Positions 30,327-39,626 of a stretch of DNA of 64,000 bases are shown in pieces. Source of the DNA: Streptomyces sp. AC1-42W. Its GTDB lineage: Bacteria > Actinomycetota > Actinomycetes > Streptomycetales > Streptomycetaceae. The notes beneath the pieces were generated by a model. It had not been told where the DNA came from, searched no databases, and saw only the letters and a list, made by a program, of their open reading frames with translations. Each line of letters begins with the position of its first letter. The stretch's first letter is position 1. The stretch covers positions 868,001-932,000 of the forward strand of contig NZ_QKWY01000002.1 in NCBI RefSeq assembly GCF_003248355.1, read 5' to 3'. Position numbers and translations under genes: made by a program.

Positions 30327-31508
30327 TCACGTTCGGTGTGCGTACCACCAGGCACCTCCGTGATCAGCTACGATCTTTTTCAGACTCTTATTGTGTGTGT
30401 TGGTCGTGTGGTAGGTGAGGTACGGAACTCCGTTGTACTTCTTGGTGACGACCATGGTGTGGTTTATGTTGCCGTTGCGATCCCAGTCGGCCTGAAGCAC
30501 ATCGGAACTCGCAAGCTGGTAGACGTTGTCGAGTATCTTGGTCCGCTTCGAGTGCTTCACTGCGAACCAGTACCAATTCTCTGCGCCGGCCCAGGTGTAA
30601 CTCGTCCTGTTCACGAAGATGGTGTAGAACCATTTCGCATTGTTCGATCGTCGCCCGGGGTCGGTTGGTCCGACTGTGGACCAGCCGCCTGCCTTCATCG
30701 CTTGGGACACGAAGTTGGTGCAGTCGTTGCCGTATGTGCGGTAAGCCCCCTTGTTGGGGTTCTTCCAGTACTTATTGGCGTAGGCGACGATGCTTTTGTA
30801 GTTGTATCCGGCTTGCAGTCTCACATCCTTTGTGCTGCTCTTCGGCAGTGCTTCTGTGCTGGATGGTGCGTCCTTGCTGCCCTCGGCCTGGTCCGGCACG
30901 CCACCGCTGGCGTCGTCCGCCGGATCTGGTTCGGTCACCTGTGTGCTGGGTGCCGGACCCGATCCGGTGTCGGCGTGGTCCGATGCGAGTAGCCACGTCC
31001 CGTCGGCGGACCGGGTGAACGTCACCGTGTGAGGAAGGGAGATCTCCTCGTACTCGGGAGCACCCTCGGCGACTTCCGCAGGCGTGAATGGCATGTACAG
31101 CCGGGTGTCTTCTGTGAGTTGGAGGGTGGCCGTGATGTCGTTCAGTGAGGATTCCGTGACCGTCACGTCCACTACGGCTTTTGTGTACCCGCCGTCCACC
31201 TGTTCGTAGCGCTCGCCCTTGGCTGCGAGCAGGGAAAATTCACCCGCAGTGCGGTTTGCCATGGCTGGGGTGGAAGAAATGCCAGACATTCTGGCCTGAG
31301 TGGGGTTGGTGGTGACCATGCTCGCGCGTGCTTGGAGATATTCTTCCGCGCGTTGTGCCAGTTCGTCGACCTCACTTGCCGTAAGGCTGGTGTTGTTCGA
31401 TATTTCTTGAGGTTGGGGTGGAGCGGCTCCCAATAAGGAGCCGATGGCCGCGATGGCGATGGCGGCACCTAACAAGCTCGTCAGCTGCTTCTTGTGGACG
31501 GTTCGCAT
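30327..31508 (-). CDS. Secreted putative amidase-domain protein
   Basis: 393-aa secreted protein. The N-terminal signal or anchor is MRTVHKKQLTSLLGAAIAIA. The central part (about 60-250) has a beta-rich domain and an acidic Ser/Asp/Pro linker. The C-terminal 150 aa match the putative amidase domain family (Amidase_6): YKSIVAYANKYWKNPN, YGNDCTNFVSQAMKAGGWS with the candidate catalytic Cys, INHTMVVTKKYNGVPY with the candidate His, and TYHTTNTHNKSL. It probably acts on cell-wall or peptide amide bonds. Lower G+C than its neighbours suggests recent acquisition. Confidence 0.8.
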   Translation of the reverse strand: MRTVHKKQLTSLLGAAIAIAAIGSLLGAAPPQPQEISNNTSLTASEVDELAQRAEEYLQARASMVTTNPTQARMSGISSTPAMANRTAGEFSLLAAKGERYEQVDGGYTKAVVDVTVTESSLNDITATLQLTEDTRLYMPFTPAEVAEGAPEYEEISLPHTVTFTRSADGTWLLASDHADTGSGPAPSTQVTEPDPADDASGGVPDQAEGSKDAPSSTEALPKSSTKDVRLQAGYNYKSIVAYANKYWKNPNKGAYRTYGNDCTNFVSQAMKAGGWSTVGPTDPGRRSNNAKWFYTIFVNRTSYTWAGAENWYWFAVKHSKRTKILDNVYQLASSDVLQADWDRNGNINHTMVVTKKYNGVPYLTYHTTNTHNKSLKKIVADHGGAWWYAHRT

Positions 31509-32049
31509 GAAGTACCCCGTTTTGGAGTCTGACTGGTCGATATCGTTTCTATCTGTCAACTGCGGACTGTGTGCTGCCGGGGTCGCCTGTCGGCCGGTTA
31601 TGGGCGAGGAATGTCCGGTTCCCTCAGGGCTCTGTCAGTCATGGGGGAACGTTCCGTCAGTTGCCGCCCGGGACGCCATGAGCCTTCGCGCAATGTGCCT
31701 CGTCGTAGTGGTCGGACACGTGGGGCGGTTGGGCAGATCGCGCTGGACGGCCCCCCCGGAGGGGCTTTGTGCGCGCCGATCATGTGCTGGGCGGCGACGT
31801 GGTGTTCCGGGGAGGGGTGGCCCACGAGCTAGGCCCCAGTAGGCAGGAGCGCGATTGCGGCGGAGCGCTGTCGGGACAGCGGGTGCGCCTGCGGCAACTG
31901 TTCCAGCACGGCGAGTGATGCGGCGTCGGACCACTGCGTATCGTCCAGCACCGCGGCCCTCGGCGGGGTGAGCGCGGACGTGCCCGATGCGAGAGGTTCG
32001 TGGCACTGAGGAGCGACCCAGAAGCCACAAATCTGGCAGAGTTGCGCAC
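31509..32049. other. 541-bp stretch without an intact gene
   Basis: Between the amidase-like gene and the hemerythrin gene. No convincing intact gene on either strand. The right part holds a likely fragment of an ATPase-type regulator (31829-32010). The left part shows nothing recognisable. Confidence 0.5.
31829..32010 (-). pseudogene. Fragment resembling an AAA/LuxR-type regulator
   Basis: Minus-strand frame reading PPRAAVLDDTQWSDAASLAV then LEQLPQAHPLSRQRSAAIAL and a stop. VLDDxQWxDxASL is the Walker B neighbourhood of large LuxR/AAA regulators (usual form LVLDDLQWADPASL). Nothing upstream or downstream continues it, so it is a short relic. Identification rests on this motif alone. Confidence 0.35.
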
Positions 32050-32502
32050 ATGTGCCACTACTGCGGCTGCCGTGAGATTCCGCTGATCAAGGAGTTCATC
32101 GCGGAGCACGAGTCCGTCACCGACGCGGCGGGCGCGGCGCTGCGCGCCCTGGACGACGGCGACCGGGCCCGCGTCGCGGAGCTGGTGGCGCGGATGGAAC
32201 GGGAGCTGGTCGCCCACTGGCGGGGCGAGGAGCGGGGCCTGTTCGCGGTGATGGGCGAGGACCCGGAGTACGCGGACTACATCGACGCGCTCGTCGCCGA
32301 GCACCGCGAACTCGGCGCGTTCCTCCGCCGGATCGACCTGGACCGCGCCGAGGACGTCGTACGGCTGCGCGAAGCGGTGGACGAGCTGCACCACCACATC
32401 GCGAAGGAGGAGGACGGTCTGTTTCCGGCCTCGCTCACGGCGCTGACCGGCGACGAGTGGAACCGGTCGATGGCGGCGTGGCGCGAGGCGCATCCGGCCT
32501 GA
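32050..32502 (+). CDS. Hemerythrin-domain protein
   Basis: 150-aa protein with a short Cys-rich start (MCHYCGCREIPLI), then a four-helix hemerythrin-like domain. His/Glu ligand candidates are FIAEHESVTDA, VAHWRGEERGLF, VAEHRELGAFL and LHHHIAKEEDGLFP. Such domains bind a di-iron centre and sense oxygen, redox state or iron. The N-terminal CxxCxC may bind another metal. Stands alone, converging on a small membrane-protein gene. Confidence 0.85.
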   Translation: MCHYCGCREIPLIKEFIAEHESVTDAAGAALRALDDGDRARVAELVARMERELVAHWRGEERGLFAVMGEDPEYADYIDALVAEHRELGAFLRRIDLDRAEDVVRLREAVDELHHHIAKEEDGLFPASLTALTGDEWNRSMAAWREAHPA

Positions 32503-32505
32503 CGG

Positions 32506-32859
32506 TCAGCAGGGCGACCCGCAGTCCCGGAGGGCCTGCGGCCCGGCCGGCACATCGAACCCGAACCCCACGGCGGCGAGCCCCGCGACCGCCGCGACCA
32601 GCCCGAGCGCGGCACGCCACCGGCCGCGTACGGCGGCGAAGACGGCCAGCGCGGCGACGGCCCCGCCGATGACCAGGACGGGCAGGCCCAGGAACAGCAC
32701 ATCGGCGTTGGTCTCGCCCTCGAACGCCCCGAAGAGCCCCCGGCGCCCGTACGGAAACCACACGGCGAGCCCGGCGAGCGCGCCGAGCAGCGCGGCGAGG
32801 AGTCCCGCGGTACCGGTGGCGGCCTCGCGGCGGCGGGATGCGATCGGTTCGGTGTCCAT
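32506..32859 (-). CDS. Small membrane protein
   Basis: 117-aa protein with three hydrophobic segments (GLLAALLGALAGLAVWF; VLFLGLPVLVIGGAVAALAV; AALGLVAAVAGLAAVGFGF). The C terminus is CGSPC. No family recognised. It converges with the hemerythrin gene 3 nt away. Confidence 0.6.
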   Translation of the reverse strand: MDTEPIASRRREAATGTAGLLAALLGALAGLAVWFPYGRRGLFGAFEGETNADVLFLGLPVLVIGGAVAALAVFAAVRGRWRAALGLVAAVAGLAAVGFGFDVPAGPQALRDCGSPC

Positions 32860-32902
32860 ACGGGGAGAGACGTACGGCGGTGCCCGCGCGGTTTCGCCCT
32901 GG

Positions 32903-33721
32903 TCAGGCCGCGACCGCGCTCGTCTCCGCGTCGGTCTCGCCGGTGGCCTCGCGACAGTCCCGGCAGTGGCCGGGCTCCGGCGCCCGGAAGACGCGCTCGC
33001 AGCGGTCGCAGTCCTGGAGGGGGACGACCTCGGGGCCGCTTTGTTCGGGGGCTTCGGGCAGCGGGGGCGGCAGAAGCGCGGTGAGGCGGGTGCGGAGGAA
33101 TGCCGCCGGGCGCCGGACGAGGGCGGGCAGGTCGCGGGTCAGCGCGTGCCGGACGGCGGCGGGTTGCACGTCGCGGTCGAACCAGGCGGTGACGGCCGGG
33201 GCGAGTTCGCCGATGTCGGCGGCGGTCAGCGTGAGTTGCGCCGCGTGGCGGCGGAGCCCGGCGAGGAGCTGCGCTGCCGCCCGGTGCCGGGTCTCCACCG
33301 GAATGGGCTGCGGGGGCCGCCTGCGCGGGGCGGGGGGTGCCGTGGTTTCGGGCGTGGCCGCCGTCGTGGCGCCGGGCTGGTTGTAGGAGGTCGTACGGGT
33401 GACGACGCGGCCGTTCGGGAGGCGGGTGCGGCTGCGGTGCAGATACCCGGCGGCCTCCAGTTCGCGCAGCGCGGCGGCGATCCTGGCCTCGCTCTCGGGA
33501 AAGCGGCCGGTGAGGGACTTGATGCCGACCCTGGCCCCGGCGGGCAGCGACTGGATGTGCGCGGCGAGCCCGATCGCGACGAGCGAGAGCTTTCGGTGCT
33601 GGGTGAGGTGGTTGCCGATCACCGTGAAGCCGGAGACGTGGCGGACGTTGACGTGCCGAACGCCTGCGGCGGGGACGCCGGACGGGGCGTGAGGGGGCGC
33701 GATAACCTGCGGGATAGCCAT
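32903..33721 (-). CDS. Helix-turn-helix protein with C-terminal zinc ribbon
   Basis: 272-aa protein of a Streptomyces-typical type (MAIPQVIAPPHAPSGVPAAG). Residues about 40-110 are a winged helix (LVAIGLAAHIQSLPAGARVG then IKSLTGRFPESEARIAAALR). The C terminus has CDRCERVFRAPEPGHCRDC, a probable zinc ribbon. It probably binds DNA; no partner gene is apparent. ATG 33721 was preferred over an upstream frame extension that lacks similarity. Confidence 0.75.
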   Translation of the reverse strand: MAIPQVIAPPHAPSGVPAAGVRHVNVRHVSGFTVIGNHLTQHRKLSLVAIGLAAHIQSLPAGARVGIKSLTGRFPESEARIAAALRELEAAGYLHRSRTRLPNGRVVTRTTSYNQPGATTAATPETTAPPAPRRRPPQPIPVETRHRAAAQLLAGLRRHAAQLTLTAADIGELAPAVTAWFDRDVQPAAVRHALTRDLPALVRRPAAFLRTRLTALLPPPLPEAPEQSGPEVVPLQDCDRCERVFRAPEPGHCRDCREATGETDAETSAVAA

Positions 33722-34002
33722 CAGGAAGGTGATCTCTTCCGTGTTGGTCAGGCCCTCGGTTGAGATTGGCGTCTCGCCGGGGGCTGTCACGTTCTGTGGT
33801 TGTCGCGGCGAGCATATGCCAGCCGCCCGGCCCCGAATCCAGCCCGAACGGCCTAGTTCACCCGCGCGAGTGATGCAGGTCAGAGCGGGGTGGGGTGGGG
33901 TTGGGTGAAGTTCTCTCTCAGGGTTCTTCAAAAGCTTTTACGTCGCGGCCGGCCGGTTCGCGGTGCACCGGGTCGCGGCCGCCCACGACCCGGTGGAGCA
34001 GG

Positions 34003-34428
34003 TCACGGTACGAGGTCGAGTTCGGCCCACACCGTTTTGCGCGGCACCGGCCCCTCCACCACGCCCCAGCGGTCCGCCAGCGCCTCGACGATGAGCAGGC
34101 CGCGCCCGCCCTCCGCGTACGGGCCGGGGAAATCCCGTACGGGCAGCCGGTCGCCCCTGGTGTCGGTCACTTCGACCCGCAACCGCGATGCGTCACTCAC
34201 GGTGAGGCTCAGCAGGAAGTCCCGGCCCGACACGCGCCCGTGCCCGGCGGCGTTGGCGGCCAGCTCGGCCACGATGTGCGCGGCGGTCTCGGTGGGGAAC
34301 CCCCAGTCGCCCAACTGCGCCGTGGTGAGCAGCCGGGCGAGCCGTGCGCCCCGGCGCGTGGGGGAGAGCCGCACCGTGAACTGCCGGGCGGTAGCGGAAC
34401 GTTCGGTTCGGGTGATTTCTCGATTCAC
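34003..34428 (-). CDS. RsbW-like ATP-binding protein
   Basis: 141-aa HATPase_c protein (anti-sigma-factor kinase fold). N box is AELAANAAGHG, the D box region is VEVTDTRGDR, and the G box is YAEGGRGLLIVEALADRWG. Streptomyces genomes have dozens, often paired with XRE/DUF397 genes as here. It lies divergent to the XRE gene at 34590. Confidence 0.88.
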   Translation of the reverse strand: MNREITRTERSATARQFTVRLSPTRRGARLARLLTTAQLGDWGFPTETAAHIVAELAANAAGHGRVSGRDFLLSLTVSDASRLRVEVTDTRGDRLPVRDFPGPYAEGGRGLLIVEALADRWGVVEGPVPRKTVWAELDLVP

Positions 34429-34589
34429 GCTACTCAGCGTGGCCGTGCGTGCGTACCGTGCACAGTGACTCGGCGCTTACGTACGGTCATTGTCCCCAGC
34501 TTGTCCAGTGCTGTCCCCGCTGTACGGGGTGACGTCCGGGGGACGTAGGCGGTTGAGGAAGAACGGCACACGCGGGAAGCGGGGTACGG

Positions 34590-35447
34590 ATGACTGTGGA
34601 CGAGGTCGGGGCGGACGAACCGGGCTGGGACGTCGATCCCGACGACGAGTCGGGCGTCGCGGTCGTCGCTGCCGTGGGCCGCCAACTGAGGGCCTGGCGC
34701 GAGTCGGCGGGCCTGACGGCGGCGGAGTTCGGAGCGCGGCTGGGCTACGGCGAGAACCTGATCTACAAGGTGGAGGGCGGCCGCCGCATCGCCCGCCCGG
34801 AATTCCTGGACCGGGCGGACGAGGTGTGCGACGCGGGCGGCAAGATCGCGGCGATGAAGCAGGATCTGGCGGCGGTGCGGTATCCGAAGAAGGTTCGGGA
34901 CCTGGCGAAGCTGGAGGCGAGGGCCGTGGAGCTTTCCGCCTACGGCAACCACAACCTCCATGGCCTGTTGCAGACCAAGGCCTATGCCGAGGCATTGCTT
35001 GCCACGCGTCGGCCTGCATACTCACAGGAGGAGCTCCGGCGTTTGGTGGATGCGCGTATGGCCCGGCAGTCGATCTTCGAGCGCTCCCCTGCCCCGGAGT
35101 TGAGCTTCATCCAGGAAGAGGTGACGCTTCGCCGCCCGATCGGGGGCGCGGCCGTCATGCGGGAACAGCTCGAACGCCTGCTGGAGGTGGCGGAGTTGCC
35201 CAACGTCGAGGTTCAGGTGATGCCGACGTGCCGTGGCGACCATCCTGGAACAGGAGGGCGGATTCAGGTGTTGAAGTTCGCTGACGGCTCGGCCGTGGGG
35301 CGCACGGACAATGAATTCGGTAGTCGGCCGGTGTCCGATCCAAGGCACCTCCGCATCCTTGACCTACGGCATGGCATCATCCGGGCTCGGGCTCTCTCGC
35401 CGGGGGAGTCGCGGGCCTTCATCGAGCAAGTGCTGGGAGAGACATGA
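34590..35447 (+). CDS. XRE regulator with DUF5753
   Basis: 285-aa protein. Residues about 28-90 are the XRE HTH (AVGRQLRAWRESAGLTAAEF then ARLGYGENLIYKVEGGRRI). Residues 110-280 are the DUF5753 ligand or effector-like domain (SFIQEEVTLRRPIGGAAVMR ... GDHPGTGGRIQVLKFADGSA). The stop overlaps the following DUF397 gene by ATGA. Such pairs control morphological or secondary-metabolite genes. A closely related but truncated copy stands at 44140-44498. Confidence 0.9.
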   Translation: MTVDEVGADEPGWDVDPDDESGVAVVAAVGRQLRAWRESAGLTAAEFGARLGYGENLIYKVEGGRRIARPEFLDRADEVCDAGGKIAAMKQDLAAVRYPKKVRDLAKLEARAVELSAYGNHNLHGLLQTKAYAEALLATRRPAYSQEELRRLVDARMARQSIFERSPAPELSFIQEEVTLRRPIGGAAVMREQLERLLEVAELPNVEVQVMPTCRGDHPGTGGRIQVLKFADGSAVGRTDNEFGSRPVSDPRHLRILDLRHGIIRARALSPGESRAFIEQVLGET

Positions 35448-35653
35448 TCCGCAAGACCGCTGCCGAGGAAGCGCCTCGGTTGGAGTGGTTCAAGAGCAGC
35501 TACAGCGACAGCAGCGACGGCCACGACTGCGTCGAGGTTGCGGCTGCGCCCGGCGCCGTGCACGTCCGTGACTCCAAGGACCTGTCCGTACCGGCGCTCG
35601 CCTTCGGGCAGGGTGCCTGGGCGGGTTTCGTTACGTACGCGGCCGAGCGCTGA
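35444..35653 (+). CDS. DUF397 protein
   Basis: 69-aa DUF397 protein (LEWFKSSYSDSSDGHDCVEV then RDSKDLSVPALAFGQGAWAG). It is coupled to the XRE gene by a 4-nt overlap. The copy at 44495-44704 is nearly identical over the C-terminal half. Confidence 0.9.
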   Translation: MIRKTAAEEAPRLEWFKSSYSDSSDGHDCVEVAAAPGAVHVRDSKDLSVPALAFGQGAWAGFVTYAAER

Positions 35654-35851
35654 CCCTGCGAGCACCCACCCCCGCCGGTCGGCTGATGCCTGGGCGGGGG
35701 CGCGGTGCTGTCAGAGTAAGGCAACCGCAGACTTCGCTACCTCGGCACCCCCAAGAACGACACCTAGACCCTGACTCAGGCGACACCATGAAGCACGGAG
35801 GGCGGCCCGCCACCGGCGGCCCGCCCCCACAGCAAGAATTTCAGTGATCTT

Positions 35852-36085
35852 CTAGACGTCGAATTCGCCGTCGCGCGCCCCGAGGGCGAAGGCCGTCCAC
35901 TCTGCTTCGTTGAATCGCAAGGGTGGATCATCTGGGCAGGCGGCATTCCGCACGGCTGCCGCTCCGCCGGGGAGGTGAGCGATCTCGACTCGGTCGTGCG
36001 GGTCACTTCCTGGCGCCCCCTTCCACTCCACGTCGCTCAGATCGAGCGCGTAGAGGTCGTCCTTCGGGCCGGGGTCGATGCTCAT
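35852..36085 (-). CDS. DUF397 protein
   Basis: 77-aa DUF397-type protein (LDLSDVEWKGAPGSDPHDRV then EIAHLPGGAAAVRNAA). It lies 1 nt after the stop of the DUF397 gene at 36087, so the two are co-translated behind the broken XRE gene. Confidence 0.8.
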   Translation of the reverse strand: MSIDPGPKDDLYALDLSDVEWKGAPGSDPHDRVEIAHLPGGAAAVRNAACPDDPPLRFNEAEWTAFALGARDGEFDV

Positions 36086-36086
36086 G

Positions 36087-36290
36087 TCAGAGGTCGCCCT
36101 CCGCCACCGCGCTGACGAACTCCTGCCAGACGGACGGAGCGAAGGCGTGTGCACCGAGCGCGCGGTTCTTGCTGTCGCCGACAGCAACTGCACCGTCGGC
36201 GGTCATCTGTCGCTCGACGCAGGTCCCCCCGTTGTCGCCGCTGTAGGAGGACTTCATCCACGCGTCCTCAGGGAGGTTGTGCCGCATCAT
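36087..36290 (-). CDS. DUF397 protein
   Basis: 67-aa DUF397 protein (MKSSYSGDNGGTCVERQMTA, then VGDSKNRALGAHAFAPSVWQ). It was once the partner of the XRE gene whose C terminus remains at 36306-36640. Confidence 0.88.
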   Translation of the reverse strand: MMRHNLPEDAWMKSSYSGDNGGTCVERQMTADGAVAVGDSKNRALGAHAFAPSVWQEFVSAVAEGDL

Positions 36291-36305
36291 TCTGGTGTAC
36301 CTGCC

Positions 36306-36640
36306 TCAAGTTCTCTTCTTCAGATCCCGCGCTGCCTGCGAGATCAGGTCCATGGACTGCCGCGACGGTAGGGCAGCCGCTCGAAGGTCGTCAAAGGCCA
36401 GCTTGTACCGCTCAACGGGGCCATCTTCCTCCAGATAGAGGGCGCCGTCGAGGTAGTCCAGGTTGACCACGTCCAGGTCCATCGGGTCGGGGTACGTGTA
36501 CAGGCTGAACGCGCCGTCGAGGCCCGCGTGCCAGCCCTGGCCGAAGGGGATGATCTGGATCGTCAGCTTGGGCGGATTGCTGACTTCGGTGAGCCTCTGG
36601 AGCTGCTCGGCCATCACCGCGGGACCGCCGATGTGCCGGA
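36306..36640 (-). pseudogene. XRE/DUF5753 regulator, C-terminal remnant
   Basis: Minus-strand frame encoding the last ~110 aa of a DUF5753 regulator: HIGGPAVMAEQLQRLTEVSN, then IQIIPFGQGWHAGLDGAFSL and ...LISQAARDLKKRT. The HTH and half of DUF5753 are missing. Beyond about 36640 the minus strand runs into lanthipeptide dehydratase sequence on the plus strand, so the gene was cut by a rearrangement whose junction lies near 36630-36650. Confidence 0.8.
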
Positions 36641-39626
36641 GCAGGTGCAGCAGTGGCACGTTTGGCTCAGGGAGGTCTGGGCCCTGGACGAAGTCTCCGA
36701 GGCCGTTGAGCAGGCCAGCCCCGCACTCGCGCGGCACATGGACACGCTGTGTGTGAAGGCGGGGCTTCCGGAGGCCCGACAGGTACGCCGGACCCTCATG
36801 TCGGTGATCCGGTACGTCCAGCGGATGACCGGCCGGGCGACACCGAACGGGCTCTTCGCCGGGGTCGCGCCGGCTGAGTTCGCGGAACAGTCCCAGGCCG
36901 AGTGGGGCCCGTGGCACAAGGCGGTGGCACGGCCGGACGCCGCATGGATGAATGGCTTGATCAGCGGCCTGGAGGCGTGCCCTGACCTTCTGCGCAGGCT
37001 GCCGGTCGTCGCCACGAATACGGCGTTCGTGCGAGGAGGTCGGCTGGTCGTCCCCTATCCGCCGCGCGCGGACAGTACGGGCAAGCCGACGGCGGAGGTG
37101 TCGCTCAGGTTCACCGCTGCGGTGCGAACAGCCCTGGACGCCGCCCGATCCCCGATCACGTACGGCCTGCTGGCCGACAAGGTGAAGGCCGAGTTCCCCG
37201 ACGTGCAGGTTGATCGGGTCATGAACCTCTTGACCAACCTGATGCGAAACGGGGCACTCGTCAGCAGCCTGCACGCGCCCGCCGCCACACTCGACGTCCT
37301 CGACCACCTCGTACGGCAACTGGACGATGTCAACGCCCACGAGGTGCCGTCCGTTGCTGCCCGGCTGGGTGACTTACGAGCAGTACGGGACGGCATGGCC
37401 CAGCACAACCGCGCTCTCACGCCGGAGGACGGGCGACGCCTGCGCCGCGGGTTGCGACGGAAGATGATGGAGATCGTCGACACTGATCACCCGCTGGCGG
37501 TGGATCTCAAGGTGGACTGCTCCCTCGTGCTGCCCGACGCGGTAGCACGCGAGGCCGAGCGGGCGGCCACCGTACTGGCGCGTCTGTCGCCGGCGCCCTT
37601 CGGCACACCAGGCTGGAAGGAGTACCACACCCGCTTCTTCGAGAAATACGGAATCGGCTCCCTGGTGCCGCTGAGGGACGTCGTGGACCCGGATGTCGGC
37701 CTTGGATTCCCCGCCGGATTCATGGACAGCGAGACGGAATCGCGCGAGGCACTGACGCAGCGGGAACAGCGGCTTCTAGCACTTGCGCAGGCTGCCGCCC
37801 TTGATGGCCGCGACGAGATGGAGCTCGACGAGGAGCTGATCACCGAGCTTGAGATCGGCGAACAGGACCGCGTGCAGTTGCCGCCGCATCTGGAGCTCTC
37901 TTTCCGGATCAACGCCGCTTCCGCGGACGGCCTTGATTACGGCGAGTTCACGCTCTCCGCGATCCGCCCCTCTCGCGGTATCGGCACCGTGGCCGGCCGG
38001 TTCCTTGCGCTCCTTGAGTCCGACGACCAGGCCCGGGCCGCCGCCCTCCTGAAACGGCTTCCGGTCAACGCGTCGGGTGCGCTGCCCGTACAGGTCTCCT
38101 TTCCTCCGCTCGATCGGACAAATGCCCACGTCACGCGTGTGCCCGAGCTGCTTCCGGCCGTGGTCGCCATCGCCGAACACCGAACCGCGGACGAGCACAC
38201 CATCGACCTGAACGACCTTGCGGTGGGCTGTGACCGCCGCAGGCAGTACCTCGCTTCCCTCTCACGGCGGTGCCTGGTGGAGCCGCACACCGTGCACGCT
38301 CTTGACCTACGCGCCCACACGCCGCCCCTGGCGCGGTTCCTGGTGGAGATCAGCCACGCTCAGTCCGCGATCGTCACCGCGTTCCACTGGGGGGCCGCCA
38401 CGGTCCTTCCCTACTTGCCCCGCGTGCGCCATGGCCGTGCGATTCTCGCGCCGGGCCGCTGGCTGCTGCGCGCTGCGGACGTGTCAGGCGAGAGCGCTTC
38501 GTGGGAGGAATGGCACGCGAGCCTGAACGAATGGTGCGCTCGCCGACGGGTGCCGAAGGCCGTAGCGCTGACCGAAGGCGATCAGGTTCTTCCCCTGGAC
38601 CTGTCCGAGAGCGCCCATCGCGCGGTGCTGCGTGCCCACCTCGCCCGGGCCGAGACCGCTGTGCTGACGGAAACCCTCGCTACCGGCGGCTGGTTCGCCG
38701 GCCGCGCTCACGAGATCGTCGTTCCCATGACGGTCCGACGAGCCCCGCAGTGGCCGACCGTGGCCCCCGTAACCGTCAACCGCCTGCTCACCCGCGACCA
38801 CGGACACCTTCCGGGCGCCGGCCCGTGGCTCCTGGCCAAGCTGTACGGCCATCCGGAGCGTCACGCCGAGATCCTTTCCCGGCACCTCCCTGACCTGCTC
38901 GCCGAGTGGGAGACGCCACCGCCGTGGTGGTTCATGCGCTACCGCGACCCCCGACCGCACCTTCGCCTGCGCGTCGCCGTCCCGGAATCCGGTGACGTGG
39001 GACAGGTCGTCTCGCGGATCAGCGGCTGGACGGCGCGACTGCGCCGTTCCGGGCTGCTCAACGACATGCAGTTCGCCACGACCTACCCCGAGACCGGCCG
39101 GTGGGGAACGGGGCCGCTCATGTGTCTGGCGGAGAACGTGTTCACCGCAGACTCCCGGGCTGTTGTCGTGCAGCTCTCCCAGTCGGGCCGTCCCAATCCA
39201 CGCTCCTTGGCCGCCGCGAACTTCGTGTCCCTCGCCGCGGCCTTCACCGGCAGCGTGACCGAAGCCATGGACTGGTTGACCATGTACGGGAAGATCACCG
39301 ATCCGCGACCGCTCGACCGGCGCGTCCTTGCCGAAGCAGTCCGTCTGGCCGACCCCACCGAGGGGTGGGTGGCCCTGCGGAGCCACGCGGGCGGGGAAGC
39401 CATCACCGCGGCCTGGGCGGAGCGTGACCAGGCCATCGCGCGCTACCGGACTCGACTGCACGAATCCGATCTCGATCCACATCTCGTGCTCGACTCGCTC
39501 CTGCACGCCCACCACATCCGGGCCGTCGGCATCGACAAGGACGACGAGCGCATGTGCGTGCGACTGGCTCGCGCCGCAGCTCTGGCCTGGACAGCACGGA
39601 GGGGGAACGGCCATGGAACAGCGTGA
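36633..39626 (+). pseudogene. Class I lanthipeptide dehydratase (LanB), N-terminally truncated
   Basis: About 997 aa of a full-size LanB, which dehydrates Ser/Thr of a precursor peptide using glutamyl-tRNA. The homologous part starts at VQQWHVWLREVWALDEVSEA and continues with RRTLMSVIRYVQRMTGRATP-NGLFAGVAP, a core motif. The C-terminal third is the glutamate-elimination domain (WWFMRYRDPRPHLRLRV ... DMQFATTYPETGRWG). Roughly the first 40-50 residues of the family are missing. Sequence upstream of 36633 is antisense XRE DNA, and no ribosome site or promoter is seen. It might still be translated from GTG 36633 or 36645; activity is doubtful. It overlaps lanC by 14 nt. Confidence 0.85.

Noticed and set aside
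36528..36632. An N-terminal extension of LanB from ATG 36528
   Set aside because: These codons are antisense to the DUF5753 remnant and bear no resemblance to LanB.
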